Source: Muribaculaceae bacterium
GTDB lineage: Bacteria > Bacteroidota > Bacteroidia > Bacteroidales > Muribaculaceae
DNA length: 36,885 nt
Assembly: GCA_029060285.1 (NCBI GenBank)
Contig: JAIDUH010000122.1
Span: 1-36,885, forward strand
Reading direction: 5' to 3'
The number at the start of each line of letters is the position of its first letter. Within the stretch, counting starts at the first letter, position 1. Position numbers and translations under genes: made by a program. The notes below the pieces were generated by a model. It ran no database searches. It had not been told where the DNA came from and saw only the letters and a list, made by a program, of their open reading frames with translations. Below are positions 24,928 to 32,258 of this stretch, in pieces.

Positions 24928-24955
24928 ATTGTGAATTATGAATTATGCATTAAGC
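24928..24955 (+). repeat. Heptamer array over the start of the ABC ATPase gene
   Basis: Four exact 7-base units of the ATTATGM family (ATTGTGA, ATTATGA, ATTATGC, ATTAAGC). The ATG at 24938 is inside the array, so the first codons of the annotated protein are repeat-derived. Confidence 0.65.
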
Positions 24956-25627
24956 GAAGCGGTGATTTCTTTGCGAGAAATCAACAAGACCTACCCGGGC
25001 GCTGTCCCGCTCCACGTTTTGAAAGACGTATCCCTCGATATCCGCAAGGGTGAACTCGTCTCGATCATGGGTGCATCCGGCTCAGGAAAATCCACATTGC
25101 TCAATATTCTTGGAATCCTCGACAATTATGATTCAGGCTCCTACCATCTCGACGGTGTCTTAATCAAGGATCTCTCCGAAAATCGGGCTGCCGAGCTCCG
25201 CAACCGTATGATTGGCTTTGTCTTTCAGTCGTTTAACCTTATCAACTATAAGAATGCTCTTGAAAACGTGGCGCTTCCGCTATTCTATCAAGGGGTAGGG
25301 CGCAAGAAGCGCAATGCCCTTGCCAGGGAGCAACTCGAGCGGATGGGACTTGCCGACCGTGCTCACCATCTCCCTGGGGAACTTTCTGGCGGTCAGAAGC
25401 AACGTGTGGCAATTGCCCGGGCTCTCGTCACTAAACCCTCGCTCATCTTGGCTGACGAACCCACAGGTGCCCTCGACTCCAAGACCTCTAAGGAAGTGAT
25501 GCAAGTCTTCCGCGACCTGAACGACTCCGGCATGACAATCGTCATAGTGACCCACGACCCCACTGTAGGAGCCGCCACCGATCGCATCATCCGCATAGTC
25601 GACGGCCGAATCGATAATAATGATTAG
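24938..25627 (+). CDS. ABC transporter ATP-binding protein, MacB/LolD type
   Basis: A 229-residue ATPase that should energise the two permeases downstream. Walker A GASGSGKST is at 45-53, Q-loop Gln97, signature LSGGQKQR at 149-156, Walker B LILADEPTG at 169-177 and switch His206, all intact. The ATG at 24938 adds eight residues (MNYALSEA) that come from the heptamer repeat. An in-frame GTG at 24962 would give the family-typical start ISLREINKTYPG and may be the true one. It is the first gene of a five-gene exporter operon. Confidence 0.9.
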   Translation: MNYALSEAVISLREINKTYPGAVPLHVLKDVSLDIRKGELVSIMGASGSGKSTLLNILGILDNYDSGSYHLDGVLIKDLSENRAAELRNRMIGFVFQSFNLINYKNALENVALPLFYQGVGRKKRNALAREQLERMGLADRAHHLPGELSGGQKQRVAIARALVTKPSLILADEPTGALDSKTSKEVMQVFRDLNDSGMTIVIVTHDPTVGAATDRIIRIVDGRIDNND

Positions 25628-25691
25628 TTATTAAGGATAAATTTTCATAATGAATTATTCATTTGAGTGTCAATAACTACTTTGGCTGTTG

Positions 25692-25726
25692 ATTATGAAT
25701 TATGCATTATGAATTATGCATTAGAT
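25692..25726 (+). repeat. Heptamer array before the first permease gene
   Basis: Five exact 7-base units alternating ATTATGA and ATTATGC, ending ATTAGAT, four bases before the ATG at 25731. A looser run of similar units lies at 25647-25667 after the ATPase stop. Confidence 0.75.
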
Positions 25727-25730
25727 AAGA

Positions 25731-26948
25731 ATGTTCGATCTAATAAGAGAAATATCCCAGACCATAAAAAATAATAAGTTCCGCACCGTCCTCACCGGCA
25801 TTGCGGTAGCTTGGGGCATATTCATGCTCATAGTCCTTCTGGGGGCTGCGCGCGGGGTGGTCAACAACTACAAGGAAGAGTCCTCGAGCTCGAGTGTGAA
25901 TTCAATACGCTTGTGGAGCGGAACTACTTCGTTGCCCTACAAAGGCTATAAGGATGGCAGATGGATTCGCCTTCAAGATAAGGACATGGATGCCATTTCA
26001 GATGAGGTGTCCGCTGTCTCTGAGGTGGCGATATCCACTACAGCTTCCGGTTTCAACATTGTTGGTCCCAAAGACTACGTTTCGGGTGGATTCGAGGCGG
26101 TGTATCCGGATGAAAGTCGTACACAGAGGATATCCGAAATAGAGGGTAGGTTTATCAACCAGAAGGATATCAATGATCTCCGAAGGGTAATTGTGATAAG
26201 CCGTGACAATGCTGCCCTTCTCTTCGGAGATGCCGAAAAAGCGCTGGGTGAGGAAGTCAAGGCGATGAACCTATCATGGAAAGTGGTAGGTATCTACACC
26301 CATAGATGGAGGAAGAGCTCCTTTGTCCCTTATACTACTTACAAGGCTATCACCGGAGGTGACGGTTATGTCGACGAGATGACGGTCCGTGTGGAAGGTA
26401 TAGCTGACGATATTGAAGCGGAAGAGACAGAATCGCAAGTCCGTGCGGTGCTGGCGCGTCGGCATGAGTTCGACCCCGAAGATTCTAATGCAGTTTGGAT
26501 CTGGAATCAATTTGCAAGTTTTCTTAAGCAAGGGCAGGCTATGGTCTACCTCAATCTCGCGGTCTGGATAATAGGCATCCTCACTCTTCTTACCGGCATT
26601 GTCGGCGTAAGCAACATTATGTTTGTGTCTGTCCGCGAGCGTGTGCACGAGATAGGTATCCGACGTGCTATAGGTGCCAAGCCGAAAAATATCATCATTC
26701 AGATCCTTACTGAAAGTGTCGTTATTACCACGATTTTCGGATATATAGGGATTGTCGCCGGAATGGCTCTCCTTGAACTCTTGAAACCTATTCTTGAGGA
26801 TAAGGCAGGCTTTTCAAATCCTACGGTCGACATTTCTATTGCAGTTCAGGTGACTCTGGCTCTTATCGTTGCCGGTGCACTGGCAGGACTTTTCCCGGCT
26901 ATAAAGGCTACTAAAGTAAAACCCGTAGAAGCACTTCGTGACGAATGA
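25731..26948 (+). CDS. MacB-type ABC permease, subunit 1
   Basis: A 405-residue inner-membrane protein: N-terminal helix near 20-40 (FRTVLTGIAVAWGIFMLIVLLGAARG), periplasmic MacB core domain at about 45-270, and three C-terminal helices with the FtsX signature VREREVHEIGIRRAIGAKP-like segment VRERVHEIGIRRAIGAKPKNI at about 302-322. It overlaps the second permease by four bases (26945-26948), so the two probably form a heterodimer. With the ATPase, adaptor and outer-membrane factor of the same operon it would drive tripartite efflux of a drug, peptide or lipid-like substrate. Confidence 0.9.
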   Translation: MFDLIREISQTIKNNKFRTVLTGIAVAWGIFMLIVLLGAARGVVNNYKEESSSSSVNSIRLWSGTTSLPYKGYKDGRWIRLQDKDMDAISDEVSAVSEVAISTTASGFNIVGPKDYVSGGFEAVYPDESRTQRISEIEGRFINQKDINDLRRVIVISRDNAALLFGDAEKALGEEVKAMNLSWKVVGIYTHRWRKSSFVPYTTYKAITGGDGYVDEMTVRVEGIADDIEAEETESQVRAVLARRHEFDPEDSNAVWIWNQFASFLKQGQAMVYLNLAVWIIGILTLLTGIVGVSNIMFVSVRERVHEIGIRRAIGAKPKNIIIQILTESVVITTIFGYIGIVAGMALLELLKPILEDKAGFSNPTVDISIAVQVTLALIVAGALAGLFPAIKATKVKPVEALRDE

Positions 26949-28192
26949 AAACATCATTTTTTGATATTGAAAACTGGCGTGAGATAGGTGCTACTCTCGC
27001 GCGAAATAAGACCCGTACATTCCTTACAGCCTTCGGTATCTTCTGGGGTACTGCCATGCTTGCTATGCTCTTCGGAGGAGCTCAGGGCTTCGAGGGGGTT
27101 ATGCGGCGAAATTTCGCAGGATTCTCTACTAACCTTGGTGGATGCAGCGCTAACCGGCGTACATTGCCTTACAGGGGGTTCAACAAGGGATCAACTTGGC
27201 AGATGACCACTAATGATGTGCAACTGATCCGCGAGCTTGCTCCGGCTATCGAATACAGCACGGAAATGAACCAACGATCCGCCAACGTCGCATTCGCCAC
27301 TAAGACTAAGAATGCCAGTGTAGCAGGAGTAGAGGGAGACTATGCGAAGATAATGACACCGGTCATCGTTGAAGGTCGGTTCATCAATCATTCCGATGTC
27401 TCTTTGGAGCGCAAGGTCGCTGTGTTAGGTAAGAACGTGGCTACGTCGCTTTTCGGAAATGACTCGCCGGTTGGAAAGTATGTCAGCCTCGATGGTCTAT
27501 ATTTTCTTGTGGTCGGGGTCGCCTCGCAGCTTTCTGATGCCTCGATCGGTATGAGGCTCGACGATGGTGTTATTCTTCCATCTTCTACCATGCGCAGGGC
27601 ATACAATTGGGGTAATTCAGTAGGATTTTTCGTATATACTGCCCCTCAGGGACATTCTCCATCTGAAAATGAAACGATCATTCGCCGTGTTCTCTCATCC
27701 GCTCATTCCATAAGTCCTGACGACAGGCAGGCAATTGAGTTCGTTGATATATCCGAGATGTTTGAGATGATTGATAATCTTTTCCTCGGAATATCCCTTC
27801 TGGCTATATTCGTCGGTTTTGGCTCTCTCTTGGCTGGGGTGATTGGTGTGGGAAATATAATGTGGATTGTGGTGAAGGAGCGCACTCAGGAATTTGGCAT
27901 ACGTCGTGCGATAGGAGCAAAACCTCTCGACATCACTGTCCAGGTCCTTTCCGAAAGCATTATGCTCACTCTTGTAGCCGGCACACTCGGTGTCTGCTTC
28001 GGTGCACTGGTGCTTGGGGTTGCCGACAAACTCACCTACGACCCCCTCCTTGGCCACGCCGGTTTCGAACTCACATTCCGAGCCGCCATCACAATAGTAG
28101 TCCTCTTCTTCATCCTTGGCTCCTTGGCAGGCACCATCCCCGCCATCCGCGCCATGAAAATCAAACCCATAGAAGCCCTAAACGATAAATAA
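26945..28192 (+). CDS. MacB-type ABC permease, subunit 2
   Basis: A 415-residue paralogue of the preceding permease with the same plan: N-terminal helix (TRTFLTAFGIFWGTAMLAMLFGGAQG at about 22-47), periplasmic core, and C-terminal helices including VKERTQEFGIRRAIGAKPLDI at about 306-326 and PAIRAMKIKPIEALNDK at the end. Separate paired permeases replace the usual fused or homodimeric MacB in many Bacteroidetes operons. It starts inside the stop codon of subunit 1, pointing to coupled synthesis. A decamer array and a heptamer array fill the 151 bases to the adaptor gene. Confidence 0.9.
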   Translation: MKTSFFDIENWREIGATLARNKTRTFLTAFGIFWGTAMLAMLFGGAQGFEGVMRRNFAGFSTNLGGCSANRRTLPYRGFNKGSTWQMTTNDVQLIRELAPAIEYSTEMNQRSANVAFATKTKNASVAGVEGDYAKIMTPVIVEGRFINHSDVSLERKVAVLGKNVATSLFGNDSPVGKYVSLDGLYFLVVGVASQLSDASIGMRLDDGVILPSSTMRRAYNWGNSVGFFVYTAPQGHSPSENETIIRRVLSSAHSISPDDRQAIEFVDISEMFEMIDNLFLGISLLAIFVGFGSLLAGVIGVGNIMWIVVKERTQEFGIRRAIGAKPLDITVQVLSESIMLTLVAGTLGVCFGALVLGVADKLTYDPLLGHAGFELTFRAAITIVVLFFILGSLAGTIPAIRAMKIKPIEALNDK

Positions 28193-28220
28193 AAAGAAAA
28201 ATCATGACAATCCCACCACC

Positions 28221-28307
28221 CCATGCGACCCTATGAGAATCCATGATAACCCATGCGAATCCAAGAGATCCCATGATAAATCCAGATAAATCAAGCTAAA
28301 TCCCGAT
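28221..28307 (+). repeat. Decamer array between permease and adaptor genes
   Basis: About nine units of ten bases, consensus near CCATGATAAT (CCATGCGACC, CCATGATAAC, CCATGCGAAT and so on), with a single one-base slip near 28281. The later units include TCAAGCTAAA, linking it to the array at 23632-23764. Confidence 0.7.
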
Positions 28308-28342
28308 AATTCTCAATTCTAAATTCAAAATTCTAAATTATA
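28308..28342 (+). repeat. Heptamer array before the adaptor gene
   Basis: Five exact 7-base units of consensus AATTCTA (the reverse complement family of GAATTTW), ending one base before the ATG at 28344. Confidence 0.75.
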
Positions 28343-28343
28343 T

Positions 28344-29435
28344 ATGAAAAAATTCCTAAAGATCCTACTCTGGATAATCGTAGCCGCCATAGTTCTCGGC
28401 ACTTTCTATTTCCTATATCGAAACTCACAGCCCAAAGAGGATCATTACGCCACGGTCACTCCCGAAACCACCGACATCCGCCGCACGACTGTCCTCAATG
28501 GCAAAATCGAACCCCGCGACGAGATTCAGATTAAACCACAGATTTCAGGTATTATCTCTCAAATCGATGTAGAGGCAGGAGATTTCGTGCATGAAGGGGA
28601 TGTGATAGCCCGTATCAAGGTCATTCCGGAGGCCTCACAGCTCTCCAACGCTCAGTCCCGCATCGATGCCGCTCAGGTAGAGGTCGACGATGCCGTTGTG
28701 AAGTTCAACCGTTCGAAAGATCTTTATGATAAGAAAGTGATCTCCCGTGAGGAGTATGAGAATGCGGAAAAGACTCTCGTCAAAGCGCGCCAGGATCTCA
28801 ACTATGCCAAGGACTCATATCGTATCGTGAAGGAGGGTGTATCTCAGTTCAATGCACAGGAAAGCAACACTCTCGTACGTGCCACTATCACCGGCCTTGT
28901 GCTTGATGTTCCCGTGAAGGTCGGTTCATCAGTGATTCAGGCTAATACCATGAACGATGGCACCACGGTAGCCACCATTGCCGACATGACCAATCTTATC
29001 TTCAAAGGAAATGTCGATGAGACTGAAGTCGGGCTGCTTAAGCCAGGTATGAATATGGATATCACTATAGGTGCTGTTGCTGACCTTCATCCCTCAGCAG
29101 TTCTCGAATATATTTCCCCGAAAGGAACAGAAAATAACGGTGCAAACACATTCGAGATCAAGGCTGCCCTTACAGTAGATGATGTCTCTGCCCTTCGCTC
29201 GGGATATAGTGCAAATGCTACTATTCTTCTGTCAGAAGCAAAAGATGTGATGAGCCTTCCGGAAAGTGTCGTTGTCTTCGAGCGCGACAGCACATTTGTA
29301 TTCGTCCGCACCGATACCGTTCCCACCCCGAGGTTTGAACGCCGTGCCATTGAGACAGGACTCTCCGACGGCATTAACGTCGAGATAAAGAAAGGCCTGA
29401 AGAAATCCGACGTAATCCGCGCCGAAAAACTCTGA
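28344..29435 (+). CDS. MacA-like periplasmic adaptor (HlyD family)
   Basis: A 363-residue adaptor with an N-terminal membrane anchor (FLKILLWIIVAAIVLGTFYFLY at 4-25). Order: barrel-sandwich half (IQIKPQISGIISQIDVEAGDFVHEGDVIARI), coiled-coil hairpin at about 95-165, second half (ATITGLVLDVPVKVGSSV) and C-terminal beta domains. The absence of a lipobox and the company of MacB-type permeases mark it as MacA-like rather than AcrA-like. It would link the permease pair to the TolC-like protein encoded next. The 89-base gap after it carries two hairpins of the dispersed triloop family. Confidence 0.9.
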   Translation: MKKFLKILLWIIVAAIVLGTFYFLYRNSQPKEDHYATVTPETTDIRRTTVLNGKIEPRDEIQIKPQISGIISQIDVEAGDFVHEGDVIARIKVIPEASQLSNAQSRIDAAQVEVDDAVVKFNRSKDLYDKKVISREEYENAEKTLVKARQDLNYAKDSYRIVKEGVSQFNAQESNTLVRATITGLVLDVPVKVGSSVIQANTMNDGTTVATIADMTNLIFKGNVDETEVGLLKPGMNMDITIGAVADLHPSAVLEYISPKGTENNGANTFEIKAALTVDDVSALRSGYSANATILLSEAKDVMSLPESVVVFERDSTFVFVRTDTVPTPRFERRAIETGLSDGINVEIKKGLKKSDVIRAEKL

Positions 29436-29442
29436 TAGGAAA

Positions 29443-29463
29443 GTAGGCTTTCCAGCCTGCGTC
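29443..29463 (+). repeat. Triloop-family hairpin after the adaptor gene, copy 1
   Basis: AGGCT (29445-29449) pairs with AGCCT (29454-29458) across TTCC; flanks GTA and GCGTC resemble those of the copies at 30865 and 36671. It starts eight bases after the adaptor stop codon. Confidence 0.45.
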
Positions 29464-29469
29464 CCCAGT

Positions 29470-29494
29470 GTAGTTAGCACGCTCCGCGCGCGTC
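29470..29494 (+). repeat. Triloop-family hairpin after the adaptor gene, copy 2
   Basis: GCACGC (29477-29482), loop TCC, GCGCGC (29486-29491), one mismatch in the stem. The flank GTAG and the trailing GTC match the copy at 36671. Confidence 0.55.
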
Positions 29495-29524
29495 AATCCC
29501 TGTCTCCCCATAATAAATACAATT

Positions 29525-30832
29525 ATGAAAAAATATATCTTATTTTCCATTCTCTTCGTATCTTTTTACGCCCACGCTTCGCACAACGCGAAATGGACTC
29601 TCGACTCCTGCATCAACTACGCCCTGACCCACAATGTCGAGGTGCGCCAACGCATCAACGCTGCCCGCCAAGGTGAGCTTGCCGTGACCGAGGCAAAAGA
29701 TCGCGTCCTCCCAAACCTGAGCGGCTATGGTAGCCAAAACTTCAGTTTCGGTCGCGGCTTGACTGCCGACAACACCTATGCCAACCGCAACACAAGCTCA
29801 TTCTCCGTCGGTGCTCAACTCTCGGTGCCCCTCTTTCAGGGTCTCCGGGTAGTGCGTTCTGTAAAATATGCCGAGACTTCACTCAAGGCTCTCGTTGAGC
29901 AGTCGGAGGCTATTAAGGATGATGTTGCCATCAATGTCATGGCAGCTTTCTTGCAGGCTCTCTATTCCCGCGAAGCTCTTGGAGTGGCACGCACGAGTCT
30001 TGGCATTTCGAAAGATGAATTGAGGCGTCGTGAGATTCTCCTTGAATCCGGTAAAATCCCGGAACTTGATCTTTACGAAGCCCGTGCGCAGGTTAGCCGC
30101 GATGAACTTACTGTAGTCAATGCTCAAAACGACAGCGTGATGGCTCTACTTGATCTGACAAATCTCCTTGACATAGACAATGACGGAAGTTTCGACATTC
30201 TTCCTCTCCAAGATGATCACCTGCCGATGCCGTCACTTGAAGAAGTATGGACCAACATGCAGATGGCCAACCACACCCTTCGTGCTGCCGTTATCCGCCG
30301 GCAAGCTGCCGGTGAAAATGTGGAACTGGCAAAGACCGGATATATCCCTACTCTTTCTTTCAATGCAGGTCTGGGGACGAACTACTACAAGACCTCTGGT
30401 TTCCAAAACGAAAACTTTTCCGCCCAGATGCGCCATAATTTCTCCAAGTCGCTTGGTTTCTCCCTCAACATCCCCATTTTCGATGGATTTTCCACTCGAA
30501 ATTCAATATCCCGCGCACGTCTTGAAGAGTTGAATGCTGATCTTGATCTCGACAACACACGCCAACAGTTGTATAAGACCATCTCAACGGCGCATGCCCA
30601 GGCAGTAGCTGCCGGAAGCAAGGAAAAAGCTTCGGAAGCTGCGGTTGAAAATACAAAAGCGGCATTCGACGCCATGACCGTCAAATACGACAACGGGCGT
30701 GCGAATGCCACTGAATATGAAAAAGCGAAAGCCGACTACATCAACGCCCTCGCCGACCGTCTCCAGGCCTCCTACGAACGCCAGCTCCGCATCCGCATCC
30801 TGCGCCACTACAATGGCAATTTAGGATTTTGA
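29525..30832 (+). CDS. TolC-family outer-membrane efflux protein
   Basis: A 435-residue outer-membrane channel subunit with a cleavable signal (MKKYILFSILFVSFYAHASHNA) and no lipobox. It has two OEP repeats: WTLDSCINYALTHNVEVRQRINAARQGELAVTEAKDRVLPNLSGYGSQ at the start, and ENVELAKTGYIPTLSFNAGLG near 260-280. The C-terminal helices include NTKAAFDAMTVKYDNGRANATEYEKAKADYINALADRLQA. It is the last gene of the ATPase-permease-permease-adaptor operon and completes a MacAB-TolC-type exporter. The stop codon lies within a heptamer array. Confidence 0.9.
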   Translation: MKKYILFSILFVSFYAHASHNAKWTLDSCINYALTHNVEVRQRINAARQGELAVTEAKDRVLPNLSGYGSQNFSFGRGLTADNTYANRNTSSFSVGAQLSVPLFQGLRVVRSVKYAETSLKALVEQSEAIKDDVAINVMAAFLQALYSREALGVARTSLGISKDELRRREILLESGKIPELDLYEARAQVSRDELTVVNAQNDSVMALLDLTNLLDIDNDGSFDILPLQDDHLPMPSLEEVWTNMQMANHTLRAAVIRRQAAGENVELAKTGYIPTLSFNAGLGTNYYKTSGFQNENFSAQMRHNFSKSLGFSLNIPIFDGFSTRNSISRARLEELNADLDLDNTRQQLYKTISTAHAQAVAAGSKEKASEAAVENTKAAFDAMTVKYDNGRANATEYEKAKADYINALADRLQASYERQLRIRILRHYNGNLGF

Positions 30833-30845
30833 ATTTAGAATAAAT
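30818..30845 (+). repeat. Heptamer array across the TolC-like stop codon
   Basis: Four exact 7-base units (AATTTAG, GATTTTG, AATTTAG, AATAAAT) of the GAATTTW family. The stop codon TGA at 30830-30832 is formed inside it. Confidence 0.6.
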
Positions 30846-30864
30846 CTGTCAAATCCCGGCGCAA

Positions 30865-30963
30865 AGAGTAGCGAGCATTCTCCGAATGCGTCCCCGCGCG
30901 TCAAAATTAAAACTCAGCAAAGAGAGTAGCGAGCATTCTCCGAATGCGTCCCCGCGCGTCAAA
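30865..30963 (+). repeat. Two identical 41-bp repeats carrying a triloop hairpin
   Basis: 30865-30905 and 30923-30963 are identical over 41 bases, with starts 58 bases apart. Each contains GCATTC, loop TCC, GAATGC (30875-30889 and 30933-30947) flanked by AGAGTAGCGA and GTC. A third copy with a changed stem is at 36671-36698. Confidence 0.85.
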
Positions 30964-30965
30964 CC

Positions 30966-31050
30966 TCAGCTCGGAGAGCTGACCTCATGCAAAAACCCCG
31001 GACTTTAGTCCGAGGTCTCAATATCAAGAGCACAGTAGCTTCGGAGAGGC
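30966..31050. repeat. Three further small hairpins between convergent genes
   Basis: TCAGCTC-GGA-GAGCTGA (30966-30982), CGGACT-TT-AGTCCG (30999-31012) and GCTTC-GGA-GAGGC (31038-31050, one wobble pair). Two have loop GGA, the complement of TCC, so they are the same type in inverse orientation. Together with the 41-bp pair they fill the gap between the efflux operon and manC and may end transcription from both sides. Confidence 0.6.
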
Positions 31051-31068
31051 CTCTTATGATGCCAACCT

Positions 31069-31103
31069 GATCGTTGATCGTTAATCGTTGATCGTTGATC
31101 GTT
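31069..31103 (+). repeat. Heptamer array overlapping the manC stop codon
   Basis: Five exact 7-base units: GATCGTT four times and AATCGTT once. The manC stop codon (31102-31104, minus strand) is made from the last unit. The unit is the same as in 16326-16388. Confidence 0.8.
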
Positions 31104-32082
31104 AGAGCAGCTTCTTAAGCTTCTCCGAATCCGACTTCTTCGACACAAGTATTCCCTCCGGCGACACCACTATCACCAGATCCTTCAGCCCAAGTCCAAG
31201 CACGGGTATCCCAAGTTCATTTACGATATGCGTATTCTCGCAGTCGTATAGCTTGGCTTCCCCTTCTGTAGTGGATGGCAGTTTCTCTGTCAGCGTATTC
31301 CATGTCCCCAGGTCACGCCACTCGCCGGTATAGGGGAGTACCCCCACAGACTTCGCTTTCTCCACCACCTCATAGTCAAAGCTGATCTTAGGGAACTGCT
31401 CATAATCCGCATGTATCTCCTTGAAATCTTTATCCGGCATATACTTGTTGACAATATCCATCAGATATCCAAGACGGAAAGCGAACACACCGCCGTTCCA
31501 CAGTGCCCCCTCTTCAAGCAGTTTTTCTGCAGTAGCCACATCCGGTTTCTCCGTAAAGCGGGCTACGGGCATCGCCTTCCCGTCAGCGTCAACTCCTTTT
31601 TTAGGAACAATGTATCCGAATTTCTCAGATGGATAAGTAGGAGTGATACCCATCAGTATCAGTTCTGCATCTCCGCGTTTCACAGCCTCAGCCATCTTGC
31701 ACACTGTCTCGAAATAGGAATCGTCTGCATATGTGTCACACGGCATTACGATGACCGGCTCATCCATGGCAGTTCCTGCAGAAGCAAGATATGAGCAAGA
31801 TAGTGCTATTGCCGGGAATGTGTCTCGCCTGCAAGGCTCCGTGACGATTCCGATGCTTTTTCCCAACTGGTCTTTCACATATCCTGCCTGTGCCTCTCCG
31901 GTTGCAACTACAATTCCGTCAGCATGCCCCGTAGCTTCTATCTGGCGCACCACACGCTGTATCATTGATTCCTTACGTCCGTCAGGCGACTCAAGCACCT
32001 GAAGGAATTGTTTCGAACGCACATCATTCGACAGGGGCCAAAGTCTCTTCCCCGATCCCCCCGACAGCAATATTATCTTCAT
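31102..32082 (-). CDS. manC: Mannose-1-phosphate guanylyltransferase
   Basis: A 326-residue cytosolic nucleotidyltransferase that makes GDP-mannose from GTP and mannose 1-phosphate for glycan synthesis. The N-terminal GGSGKRLWP at 8-16 is the nucleotide-binding signature; PCDTYADDSYF, FTEKPDVATAEKLL and WNGGVFAFR follow in family order. It has only the transferase part and lacks the C-terminal isomerase domain of bifunctional ManC/AlgA enzymes, as is usual for Bacteroidales. It is divergent from the GH89 gene, with back-to-back promoters. GDP-mannose could feed the O-glycosylation pathway; that link is inference. Confidence 0.93.
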   Translation of the reverse strand: MKIILLSGGSGKRLWPLSNDVRSKQFLQVLESPDGRKESMIQRVVRQIEATGHADGIVVATGEAQAGYVKDQLGKSIGIVTEPCRRDTFPAIALSCSYLASAGTAMDEPVIVMPCDTYADDSYFETVCKMAEAVKRGDAELILMGITPTYPSEKFGYIVPKKGVDADGKAMPVARFTEKPDVATAEKLLEEGALWNGGVFAFRLGYLMDIVNKYMPDKDFKEIHADYEQFPKISFDYEVVEKAKSVGVLPYTGEWRDLGTWNTLTEKLPSTTEGEAKLYDCENTHIVNELGIPVLGLGLKDLVIVVSPEGILVSKKSDSEKLKKLL

Positions 32083-32110
32083 ATTATATTCTATTTTTGT
32101 TATTAATTCA

Positions 32111-32143
32111 CAAAGATAAGCAAAATTTTATTAAATTTGCAAA
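32111..32143 (-). promoter_or_regulatory. Promoter of manC
   Basis: On the minus strand TTTG (32143-32140), 21 bases, then TATCTTTG (32118-32111), 28 bases before the manC ATG. Confidence 0.65.
32132..32139 (+). promoter_or_regulatory. -7 element of the GH89 gene
   Basis: TAAATTTG inside the divergent manC promoter region; no TTTG box at the usual distance upstream. The two promoters overlap, so expression of the two genes may compete. Confidence 0.45.
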
Positions 32144-32170
32144 AAAATCCAATTATATCATCACAATGAG

Positions 32171-32205
32171 CAGTTTGTTCCGGTGTCCAAGCCTCCGGCT
32201 CGGTC
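32171..32205 (+). repeat. Dispersed hairpin repeat, copy 2
   Basis: Near-copy of 22903-22937. The core is AGCC-TCC-GGCT (32190-32200). It lies in the leader of the GH89 gene, and an open frame runs through it, giving a possible but unlikely N-terminal extension of that protein. Confidence 0.65.
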
Positions 32206-32258
32206 TCTCCGAAGCAAGAGATTGTGATGCGAACGAAGTGAGCATAATTCTCCAAATA

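Noticed and set aside
30841..31060. Region considered as an insertion-sequence remnant
   Set aside because: It has a 41-bp direct repeat and hairpins but no transposase remnant, terminal inverted repeats or target duplication.
31965..32258. N-terminal extension of the GH89 protein
   Set aside because: It would place about 98 residues before a good signal peptide, overlaps manC and its promoter, and runs through a dispersed repeat.
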